A stretch of 22,918 nt of DNA from Thermoplasmata archaeon (lineage in GTDB: Archaea > Thermoplasmatota > Thermoplasmata > Halarchaeoplasmatales > Halarchaeoplasmataceae): positions 1 to 22,918 of the forward strand of contig JAFDTZ010000017.1 in the NCBI GenBank assembly GCA_019594305.1, given 5' to 3'. Position numbers and translations under genes: made by a program. Shown here in pieces: positions 7,189-14,111 of the stretch. Below the pieces are notes generated by a model. The model made no database searches. It saw nothing but the letters and a program-made list of their open reading frames with translations, and was not told the origin of the DNA. Each line of letters opens with the position of its first letter. Positions within the stretch are counted from its first letter, which is position 1.

Positions 7189-8328
7189 ATGAACTTCAAC
7201 CTTACAGACGAACAGAAAATGTTCAAAAATACTGTACGCGATTTTGCCCAAAAAGAGCTGGCACCCATAGCTTTGAAAGTTGATAAGGAGCATGAATTTC
7301 CATGGGAAACCATAAAGAAGGCCGGAAAACTCGGTTTGATGGGGATGACGGTCCCCCGGGAATACGGCGGTTCCGGTATCGACAAGATCAGCTACATGCT
7401 GGCACTTGAAGAGGTATCAAAGGTGTGCGGTTCCCATGGTCTTACCATCGAGGCACACAATTCCCTGGGGGTAGGCCACATTTACGAAAAAGGAACGGAA
7501 GAACAAAGACGTAAATATCTACCCAGACTGACTACCGGAGAGGCTCTGGCTGCATGGGCACTCACGGAACCAAACGCCGGTTCCGACGCTGCAGGCTGCC
7601 AGACAACCGCCGTAAAGGATGGGGACGAATGGGTGCTCAACGGCACTAAACAATTCATCACCAGCGGCAGCATCGCCGAGGTGGTAGTAGTTATGGCGAT
7701 GACCGATAAAAGCAAAGGCGCCAGGGGTATATCTGCCTTTGCCGTGGAGAAGGGGAATCCTGGTATGAAGTACGGTGTGGAGGAGGATAAGCTGGGACTG
7801 CGTGGAACGGTTACGACCGAGATGTTCTTCGAGGACTGCAGAGTTCCGGAAGATAGTATCCTCGGTAACCCCGGCGAAGGCTTCACAGGCGCTATGACCA
7901 TATTGGACAGAGGTCGAGCGGCCATAGGCGCGATGTCCGTAGGTATAGGACAGGGTGCCCTCGATAGAAGTATAGCCTACGCTAAAGAGAGAGAGCAGTT
8001 CGGAAAACCCATAACTGATTTCCAGGCGATACAGTTCATGATAGCGGACATGGCTACCGAGATAGACGCCGCCAGGTTGCTGGTACATCGTGCGGCTTAC
8101 ATGGAGGACAATGAAGAGTTCTTCAGTAGGGAAGCTTCAATGGCAAAACTATTTGCGTCTGAAACAGGTGTCAGGGCCGCAAGAAAGGCGATACAGATAC
8201 TGGGCGGTCACGGATACCTAAAAGAGAACCACGTTGAACGTTTCTTCAGGGATGTAAAGCTGTGTACCATCGGCGAGGGAACCTCTGAAGTACAGCATAT
8301 GGTAATCGCCAAACGTTTGGGTCTGTAA
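7189..8328 (+). CDS. Acyl-CoA dehydrogenase (short/branched-chain type)
   Basis: 379 residues from the ATG at 7189, chosen for the AAGGTG site 8 bases upstream. FAD-binding signature ALTEPNAGSDA (124-134), ITSG (157-160), the EREQFGKPI segment (267-275), and the C-terminal ILGGHGYLKENHVERFFRD. The catalytic-base position of the SCAD/MCAD class is filled: E363 in IGEGTSEVQ. Isovaleryl-CoA dehydrogenases instead have a non-Glu residue there and use a Glu on helix G; the matching residue here appears to be G242. The protein thus looks like a butyryl-, isobutyryl- or 2-methylbutyryl-CoA dehydrogenase rather than a classic isovaleryl-CoA enzyme, although the neighbouring leucine genes suggest branched substrates. 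Electron acceptor (ETF) genes are not in the window. Confidence 0.93.
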   Translation: MNFNLTDEQKMFKNTVRDFAQKELAPIALKVDKEHEFPWETIKKAGKLGLMGMTVPREYGGSGIDKISYMLALEEVSKVCGSHGLTIEAHNSLGVGHIYEKGTEEQRRKYLPRLTTGEALAAWALTEPNAGSDAAGCQTTAVKDGDEWVLNGTKQFITSGSIAEVVVVMAMTDKSKGARGISAFAVEKGNPGMKYGVEEDKLGLRGTVTTEMFFEDCRVPEDSILGNPGEGFTGAMTILDRGRAAIGAMSVGIGQGALDRSIAYAKEREQFGKPITDFQAIQFMIADMATEIDAARLLVHRAAYMEDNEEFFSREASMAKLFASETGVRAARKAIQILGGHGYLKENHVERFFRDVKLCTIGEGTSEVQHMVIAKRLGL

Positions 8329-8359
8329 ACATGATCGAAGTTATACATAGGTGAAAAAT

Positions 8360-8815
8360 ATGTCAGGACTGAAGTTAGAAAGCCCCGTTTTCGAACACCG
8401 GGAAAAGATACCGAGAAGATACGGATACAAGAACGAAAACATCAACCCCCCTTTGAATATCAAGGGTGTACCCGAGGACACTATCTCATTGGCATTGATA
8501 ATGGACGACCCGGATGCGATGAAACCTGCAGGTAAAGTTTGGGATCATTGGATCATATGGAACATACCTCCCGAGATCAAGAAAATAAAGGAGGGCATCG
8601 TGCCCGAAGGTGCGCTTGAAGGGAAGAACGACTATGGCGAACCGGGTTACGGAGGACCGAACCCTCCTGATAGAGAGCACACGTACATGTTCGAACTCTA
8701 TGCACTAGATAAAGAACTTGAACTGCCCGAAGGTGCTACAAAGAAGGATGTGAAACACGCACTGAAAGACCACATCCTTGATAAGGCCGTTCTAAAGGGA
8801 ACTTACGCACCCTAA
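8360..8815 (+). CDS. PEBP/YbhB-YbcL family (Raf-kinase-inhibitor-like) protein
   Basis: 151 residues from the ATG at 8360, which has AGGTG 5 bases upstream; the alternative GTG at 8351 is itself part of that site. The PEBP ligand-pocket motifs are visible: DDPDAMKP (49-56), WDHWIIWNIP (61-70) and GYGGPNPPDREHTY (96-109). Length and motifs match the compact prokaryotic cytoplasmic form with no signal peptide. The molecular role of the prokaryotic family is unsettled; it binds small anionic ligands. It lies 31 bases after the acyl-CoA dehydrogenase and is probably co-transcribed with it. It converges on mccB with a gap of about 13 bases. Confidence 0.93.
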   Translation: MSGLKLESPVFEHREKIPRRYGYKNENINPPLNIKGVPEDTISLALIMDDPDAMKPAGKVWDHWIIWNIPPEIKKIKEGIVPEGALEGKNDYGEPGYGGPNPPDREHTYMFELYALDKELELPEGATKKDVKHALKDHILDKAVLKGTYAP

Positions 8816-8828
8816 ATATACATGATTT

Positions 8829-10436
8829 TTACATCCTGAACATGCTTGGTTTCCACTCGGAGATGGGGGCATTCAACGATGCCGATATACCCAGTGCAAG
8901 GACCATCCTCGTATCCACAGGGTCTATCACTCCGTCGTCCCATATCCTTGCGGTACTGTAATAGGGATTTCCTTCATCTTCGTACTTATCGGTAATGGGT
9001 TTTGTTATCTCCTCCTCTTCCTCTTCCGTCAGTTCTTTACCTTTACGCCAGAGCTGATCTCGTTTAACCGTCAGCAGCACGCTAGCGGCCTGTTCACCAC
9101 CCATAACGGATATCCTTGCGTTGGGCCACATCCAAAGCTGTCTCGGGTTATATGCCCTACCGCACATACCGTAGTTACCGGCGCCGAATGAACCGCCTAT
9201 CATCACGGTGAATTTCGGTACCTGCGCGTTGGTAACGGCGGTGACCATCTTCGCACCGTTCTTTGCTATCCCGCCGGCTTCGTATTTTTTACCCACCATG
9301 AACCCCGTAATATTCTGAAGGAATACAAGAGGTATGTGACGCTGACAGCAGAGTTCGATGAAGTGTGTTCCCTTGAGGGCAGACTCGGAGAATAGTACCC
9401 CGTTGTTGGCCAATATGCCAACAGGGTAACCCATGATCCTGGCGAAACCGCAAACCAGGGTAGGGCCGTAAAGTTCCTTGAACTCTTGGAATCTGGAGCC
9501 GTCAACTATCCTAGCTATTATTTCCCGCACCTCAAAAGGCCTTCTGGGGTCGTCCGGTATTATACCATATATCTCCTTGGGATCGTAATATGGTTCTTCC
9601 GGTTTTCTTACATCGAGATAGGTCTTTTCCGGCCTGTTAAGGTTCTCCACTATGTCACGTGTAATGTGGATTGCATGGGTATCGTCAACGGCGTAGTGGT
9701 CCGCCACACCGCTTTCCCTGCAGTGGATATCAGCACCACCCAGCTCTTCGGCACTTACCTCCTCACCTGTGGCTGCCTTTACTAGAGGTGGGCCACCCAG
9801 GAAAATGGTGCCCGTACCCTTTACTATAACCGCTTCATCGGACATGGCCGGTACATAGGCGCCCCCTGCGGTACACATACCCATTACAACCGCGATCTGA
9901 GGTATACCGTTGGAGGCCATCCTGGCCTGATTGAAGAATATTCTACCGAAGTGTTCTCTATCGGGGAATACCTCGTCCTGCATCGGTAGAAATGCACCTC
10001 CGGAATCCACAAGATAGATACAAGGCAGGTTATTATATAGGGCGATCATCTGTGCCCTCAGATGCTTTTTAACTGTCATGGGATAGTACGTTCCTCCCTT
10101 AACCGTGGCATCGTTGGCCACAACAACTACTTCCCTTCCGTGAACTATGCCTATACCCGTTACTATACCCGCCGCAGGTGCATTGTTGTTGTAAAGACCG
10201 TAGGCAGCCAGGGTGTTGAACTCCATGAAAGGTGTGTCGGGGTCGAGGAGTTCCTCTATCCTTTCTCTTGCCAGCATTTTTCCCCTGGATCTATGTAATT
10301 CAATACGTTCATCGCCTCCTCCCTTCATAGCCCCAGATATGTGTTCTTTCAAGTCGTTAACCAACCTCTCATACCTTTCGTAGTTCTTTTTGTACTCGTC
10401 TCCGGATGTATCTATTTCACTTTCCATTATTTCCAT
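8829..10436 (-). CDS. mccB: Methylcrotonyl-CoA carboxylase, carboxyltransferase (beta) subunit
   Basis: 535 residues from the ATG at 10436, which has GGAGG 7 bases upstream; the ATG at 10442 leaves only one base of spacing. Both crotonase-fold halves are present, with VDSGGAFLP and GGAYVPAMSDE in the first half and GGSFGAGNYGMCGRAYNPR in the second. The segments NNGVLFSESALKGTHFIELC, LQNITGFMVGKKYEA and WPNARISVMGGEQAA, and the end WDDGVIDPVDTR...LNAPI, match my recollection of human MCCC2 closely, much more than propionyl-CoA carboxylase. It transfers CO2 from carboxybiotin to 3-methylcrotonyl-CoA, giving 3-methylglutaconyl-CoA. It is the last gene of the operon and is translationally coupled to the carrier gene. 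Geranyl-CoA carboxylase is the main alternative. Confidence 0.92.
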   Translation of the reverse strand: MEIMESEIDTSGDEYKKNYERYERLVNDLKEHISGAMKGGGDERIELHRSRGKMLARERIEELLDPDTPFMEFNTLAAYGLYNNNAPAAGIVTGIGIVHGREVVVVANDATVKGGTYYPMTVKKHLRAQMIALYNNLPCIYLVDSGGAFLPMQDEVFPDREHFGRIFFNQARMASNGIPQIAVVMGMCTAGGAYVPAMSDEAVIVKGTGTIFLGGPPLVKAATGEEVSAEELGGADIHCRESGVADHYAVDDTHAIHITRDIVENLNRPEKTYLDVRKPEEPYYDPKEIYGIIPDDPRRPFEVREIIARIVDGSRFQEFKELYGPTLVCGFARIMGYPVGILANNGVLFSESALKGTHFIELCCQRHIPLVFLQNITGFMVGKKYEAGGIAKNGAKMVTAVTNAQVPKFTVMIGGSFGAGNYGMCGRAYNPRQLWMWPNARISVMGGEQAASVLLTVKRDQLWRKGKELTEEEEEEITKPITDKYEDEGNPYYSTARIWDDGVIDPVDTRMVLALGISASLNAPISEWKPSMFRM

Positions 10437-10438
10437 AT

Positions 10439-10942
10439 TCATTCCTCCTCGGACATGACCAGGGTTTCTTCGCCTATCTCGATCTGATCACCTTGTGAGA
10501 AGTTGACCTTCTCGATTACACCGTCCCAGGGTGCCTTTATCAAATATTCCATCTTCATCGCTTCGATGACCATCATTACTTCACTGGTTTTAACTTCGTC
10601 CCCCTCTTGAACCTCCACCTTGACCACCTTACCCGAGATAGGCGATTTAAAGTCGCTTTCTCCGGCACCGCTATCCATCTTACCGTCGAACTTTCTTCCG
10701 GTGAGCTCCAAAGGCGATACTTCGAATACCTCACCGTTCAGGAAGACATATTTGCTGCCGTCGGTCTCGGAGACCACACACTTTATCTCTCTTCCCCCAA
10801 GATCGATCTTAAGGTATCCCCTATCTACCTCCTCTGCGGTTACCGTGAAGGTATCTCCCTCGTAGGATATATAATACTCATGATCTTCACGCTCCACTTC
10901 CACACGGTATATATTCCCGTTACGTTCGTACTTTAGGAACAT
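10439..10942 (-). CDS. Biotin carboxyl carrier protein of the acyl-CoA carboxylase
   Basis: 167 residues from the ATG at 10942. The C-terminal biotinyl domain has the attachment motif EAMKMEY with the biotinylated lysine at K130, followed by APWDGVI. The N-terminal region of about 90 residues (FLKYERNGNIYRVEVE onward) resembles the beta-barrel BT domain that tethers biotin carboxylase in fused MCC/PCC alpha chains. The preceding biotin carboxylase gene stops one base before this ATG (TGATATG), and GGTG lies 6 bases upstream. The protein looks like the detached C-terminal part of a fused alpha subunit. It shuttles carboxybiotin between the carboxylase and the carboxyltransferase. The biotin ligase gene nearby presumably modifies it. 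Confidence 0.93.
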   Translation of the reverse strand: MFLKYERNGNIYRVEVEREDHEYYISYEGDTFTVTAEEVDRGYLKIDLGGREIKCVVSETDGSKYVFLNGEVFEVSPLELTGRKFDGKMDSGAGESDFKSPISGKVVKVEVQEGDEVKTSEVMMVIEAMKMEYLIKAPWDGVIEKVNFSQGDQIEIGEETLVMSEEE

Positions 10943-10943
10943 A

Positions 10944-12440
10944 TCAAACACCTATCCTCCATCTACCCGCGGATTTCCAAGGAGAGTGTGGGTCTGGTTC
11001 CTTATACTTTACCACTTCCTCCCTTTTGGGATGCATAGCATCGTAAACGGCCAGTGCGATAAGAGCGTCCCGGGGTAATTCCTGCTTTACGTTGGTCCAG
11101 TTCTCAAAATAATTATCGATAAAGTGGGTGGTTATTCCACCGCGTCTGAAGGCTTCATGGTCGATGACCTCTTTGAGGAAGGGTATGTTGGTTGTGATAC
11201 CGAGGACCATGAATTGTGAGAGTGCCCACCTCATCTTCTCTATACAATCATCCCTGTTCTCTCCTTTAACGATCAACTTACCCAGCATAGGGTCGTAATA
11301 GGGTGTTATCTCCATATCTTCGTTTATGCCGAGGTCGTTCCTAACATTGAGACCTACGGGTGCATCCATCTTCTTCAGCGTACCCGTGCATGGTAGGAAA
11401 CCCTTGGCAGGGTCCTCTGCATATATCCTGCACTCCATGGCATGTCCATGGGATATCACTTCCTCCTGTTTGAAACTCAGTTCAAGTCCGTCGGCTATCT
11501 TTAACTGCCATTTGACTATGTCGATACCCGTTACCGCCTCGGTGATGGGATGTTCGACTTGAAGTCTTGTGTTCATCTCTAGAAAATAATAATTGAGGTC
11601 GGTATCCACCATGAACTCAACGGTACCGGCATTGGTGTAACCAACAGCCACTGCCGCTTTAACCGCAGCCTCACCCATCTCACTTCGGAGTTCATCCGTT
11701 AGAACGGTTGACGGTGTCTCTTCGATTATCTTCTGGTGTCGACGCTGTATTGAACAATCCCTTTCGTTCAGATGTACCACGTTACCGTGTTCGTCGGCTA
11801 ATATCTGGAATTCTATGTGTTTGGGCTCCTTGAGATACCTTTCCAGATACACAGAGTCGTCACCGAAGGCGGATTTCGCCTCCCTCTGGGCGCTTTCTAT
11901 AGCATCCTTCAGGTCCCCTTCTTCCCTAACTATCTTCATCCCCTTACCACCGCCACCCGAGGTTGCCTTTACCATGAGTGGAAAGCCTATCTTTTTGCCC
12001 TTCTCTGTAAGTGTGGTAATATCCTGTTTATTGCCGTGGTATCCCGGTATTACCGGTACGCCGGAATCCGTCATGGTTTTCTTGGCCCTTATCTTGTTGC
12101 CCATGAGTGCGATCACCTCGGCAGTTGGACCGATGAATTTTATGTCCACAGCTTCACAACTCTTAGCGAAGTCGGGATTTTCAGCGAGAAAACCGTAGCC
12201 CGGGTGGATCGCATCGACCCCCTTAGACTGTGCGATCTCCAGTATCTTCTGTATGTTCAGGTAACTTTCCGAAGGGGTCGGGTCCCCCAGACAGGCGGTC
12301 TCATCGGCGTTAATAACATGGGGAGCCTTCTTGTCAACGTCCGAGTATACGGCAACCGTGGTTATTCCCATCTCCTGACATGCCTTGATCACTCTGACCG
12401 CTATCTCTCCTCTATTGGCTATCAATACCTTTTCGAACAT
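10944..12440 (-). CDS. mccA: Biotin carboxylase subunit of the methylcrotonyl-CoA carboxylase (alpha chain lacking BCCP)
   Basis: 498 residues. N-terminal KVLIANRGEIAVRVI, an HPGYGFLAEN segment (80-89), ATP-grasp loop SGGGGKGM (161-168), ERDCSIQRRHQKIIEE, and EMNTRLQVEHP (288-298) are all intact. It carboxylates the biotin of the carrier protein using ATP and bicarbonate. About 45 residues follow the usual carboxylase end and finish with DPHSPWKSAGRWRIGV, the linker that in fused MCC/PCC alpha chains leads into the BT domain; here a TGA intervenes. The start has GGAGTGAT just upstream and overlaps the hydratase stop as TGATG. The symbol applies to the complex role, not to a full-length MccA. 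Confidence 0.92.
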   Translation of the reverse strand: MFEKVLIANRGEIAVRVIKACQEMGITTVAVYSDVDKKAPHVINADETACLGDPTPSESYLNIQKILEIAQSKGVDAIHPGYGFLAENPDFAKSCEAVDIKFIGPTAEVIALMGNKIRAKKTMTDSGVPVIPGYHGNKQDITTLTEKGKKIGFPLMVKATSGGGGKGMKIVREEGDLKDAIESAQREAKSAFGDDSVYLERYLKEPKHIEFQILADEHGNVVHLNERDCSIQRRHQKIIEETPSTVLTDELRSEMGEAAVKAAVAVGYTNAGTVEFMVDTDLNYYFLEMNTRLQVEHPITEAVTGIDIVKWQLKIADGLELSFKQEEVISHGHAMECRIYAEDPAKGFLPCTGTLKKMDAPVGLNVRNDLGINEDMEITPYYDPMLGKLIVKGENRDDCIEKMRWALSQFMVLGITTNIPFLKEVIDHEAFRRGGITTHFIDNYFENWTNVKQELPRDALIALAVYDAMHPKREEVVKYKEPDPHSPWKSAGRWRIGV

Positions 12441-13225
12441 CAGTCATCACTCCAGGATGGTTTTTGTTTTTTTAGGAAAGCGTTGATTCCTGCCTGCCCT
12501 TCCTTCGATATCCTAAGTTGTGCTATCTTTTTTACCGTGAATTCCTTGTACTCTTCATGGGTCAGCTCATTGTACGTCCTTACCAGGTTCTTAACCTCCT
12601 TCACCGCCTCCGGAGCGGACGACTTCAACAGTTCGAGTGTTTTATTCACTTCGTTGTCCAGTTCCTCCTCCTTTATCACCGTATCGACCAGGCCTAACTC
12701 GTGGGCGTAAAGAGAATCGAACCTCTCACCGGTGATGAAAAGACGCTTCATGTTGGACATACCGATGCGTTTCACCACATAGGTGGAGATAACAGATGGG
12801 ATTATACCCAGGTTTATCTCGCTGAAGGCGAATTTTGCTCCGGGTATCGCGATAACTATATCACATACCGCCATCAAGCCGACTCCCCCTCCGAACGCAT
12901 GACCGTTGACCTTGGCGATCAGTGGTTTCGGATAGTAATACATGGTGTCGTACAGGTCTAAAAGTAAACGGCTGTCTTTGATATTATCCTCTTCGGTGTT
13001 ATCCACCATGCTCTTCATCCAGTTCAGGTCTGCTCCCGCAGAGAAAGACCGGCCTTTACCGGTTATCACCACCGCTCTTATGTTAGGCTCATCTACGTAT
13101 TCATCAAAAGTCTTTACAAGTTCACTTAACATACCATCGTTCATGGCATTGTGGACCTCGGGCCGGTCGAGTGTAATCAAGAGGGTACTTCCAACCCTCT
13201 CTACATCCAACGTGTTATAGGTCAT
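12440..13225 (-). CDS. liuC: Enoyl-CoA hydratase family, probable 3-methylglutaconyl-CoA hydratase (LiuC-like)
   Basis: 261 residues from the ATG at 13225, about 5 bases from the predicted transcription start. Crotonase motifs: the oxyanion-hole segment GRSFSAGADLNWMKSM and GHAFGGGVGLMAVCDIVIA. The sequence then runs FAFSEINLGIIPSVIS and ends GQAGINAFLKKQKPSW. The first of the two usual catalytic glutamates is replaced by Gly (GGGVGL), while the second lies in FSEINLG; LiuC-type hydratases as I remember them share this pattern and the same N- and C-terminal motifs. It would hydrate 3-methylglutaconyl-CoA to HMG-CoA. It is the first gene of the mcc operon, which supports that assignment. A general enoyl-CoA hydratase is the alternative. 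Confidence 0.88.
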   Translation of the reverse strand: MTYNTLDVERVGSTLLITLDRPEVHNAMNDGMLSELVKTFDEYVDEPNIRAVVITGKGRSFSAGADLNWMKSMVDNTEEDNIKDSRLLLDLYDTMYYYPKPLIAKVNGHAFGGGVGLMAVCDIVIAIPGAKFAFSEINLGIIPSVISTYVVKRIGMSNMKRLFITGERFDSLYAHELGLVDTVIKEEELDNEVNKTLELLKSSAPEAVKEVKNLVRTYNELTHEEYKEFTVKKIAQLRISKEGQAGINAFLKKQKPSWSDD

Positions 13226-13252
13226 ACAATTCCATTGACCCATCGAAGCAGG

Positions 13253-13306
13253 TTAAATAAGTTTTTCTCCGAAACCGGCGTTTCTTCACCGTAATACTTT
13301 TTATAG
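13253..13306. promoter_or_regulatory. Divergent promoters of the mcc operon and birA
   Basis: On the minus strand TTATTTAA (13253-13260) sits about 28-35 bases before the hydratase ATG at 13225. On the plus strand TTTTTATAG (about 13298-13306) sits about 22-29 bases before the biotin ligase ATG at 13327. Both units would have almost no leader. The paired arrangement places carrier synthesis and its biotinylation under one short shared region. Confidence 0.5.
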
Positions 13307-13326
13307 CCTTGGTCTATACCCCGTCG

Positions 13327-14073
13327 ATGGGCGTTTCAGAGATGAAGGTGATAGGCAGAGATATACTGCGTTATGGCTCCGTAGTATCGACCAATCTCGT
13401 AGCCAAGAATATGGCTCAGAATAGAGCGGTGGAAGGTACGGTTATACTAGCTGAGAGTCAGACAAAAGGGAGAGGGAGGAAGAACAGAGCATGGCACTCA
13501 CCCCCGGGAGGACTCTGGTTTTCCATGATACTGTATCCCGAGCTGAAGCCCGATTGTGCCATGCTCGCCACCATGTGTGCGTCGGTAGCCGTGGTGGAAG
13601 GAATAAAAAGATATGTAGGGGTCGATACCCGGATCAAATGGCCCAACGATGTATTATCCGACGGCAAGAAATTGGCAGGTATACTCACCGAGACCCATGC
13701 GACCACGGGAAAGCTGCATTATATGGTGGTGGGTATAGGCGTCAATGTGAACAATGATATACCAGGGGAACTGCAGGACGTAGCTACCAGCTTAAAGTAT
13801 GAAACCGATGGGGAAATCGACCGTGAAAAATTGTTTGAGGTATTCCTTGAGATAATGGACGGGAAGTATGCACTGCTCAGAGAGGGACGCTATGATGACA
13901 TACAAGATCAGTGGACCAAGCATTGCTGCATCATCGGTAGGGAGATACGTGTCCACGAGCACGACTCGGTCAGGACGGGTTTGGTAAAGGGTATCGACGA
14001 AAAGGGCCGTCTCATACTGGAGACAAAGGATGGTCTTTTTACCACCGTATCAGGCGATGTGGAGATACTGTGA
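13327..14073 (+). CDS. birA: Biotin--[acetyl-CoA-carboxylase] ligase
   Basis: 248 residues from the ATG at 13327, which coincides with the transcription start expected from the upstream TATA box (leaderless); a TTG at 13309 is a poorer choice. Visible motifs: SVVSTN near the N-terminus, the biotinyl-AMP loop GRGRKNRAW (48-56), KWPNDVL (104-110), KLAGILTE (115-122) and VVGIGVNVN (about 134-142). A C-terminal SH3-like domain follows, ending near VSGDVEIL. There is no N-terminal helix-turn-helix, so it should be a pure ligase, not a repressor. It would attach biotin to K130 of the neighbouring carrier protein. Confidence 0.96.
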   Translation: MGVSEMKVIGRDILRYGSVVSTNLVAKNMAQNRAVEGTVILAESQTKGRGRKNRAWHSPPGGLWFSMILYPELKPDCAMLATMCASVAVVEGIKRYVGVDTRIKWPNDVLSDGKKLAGILTETHATTGKLHYMVVGIGVNVNNDIPGELQDVATSLKYETDGEIDREKLFEVFLEIMDGKYALLREGRYDDIQDQWTKHCCIIGREIRVHEHDSVRTGLVKGIDEKGRLILETKDGLFTTVSGDVEIL

Positions 14074-14103
14074 AACCCGCTGATAATTTAGAATATGTTG
14101 AGT

Positions 14104-14110
14104 AAAAAAA
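14104..14110 (-). terminator. Oligo-T tract after the MATE gene
   Basis: Seven T on the minus strand begin one base after the MATE stop codon, in the 38-base gap where birA and MATE converge. Oligo-T is the usual archaeal termination signal; no strong hairpin is evident. Confidence 0.45.
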
Positions 14111-14111
14111 G

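Noticed and set aside
10930..10960. Sequencing frameshift splitting a fused MCC alpha chain
   Set aside because: Not chosen as the main reading because the carrier protein has its own ATG and a nearby GGTG, and separate carboxylase and carrier genes are common in archaea. It remains testable, see the finding on the split subunit.
11817..12710. A 297-codon open frame on the plus strand across the biotin carboxylase and hydratase genes
   Set aside because: Antisense shadow of two conserved genes; its translation has no family features.
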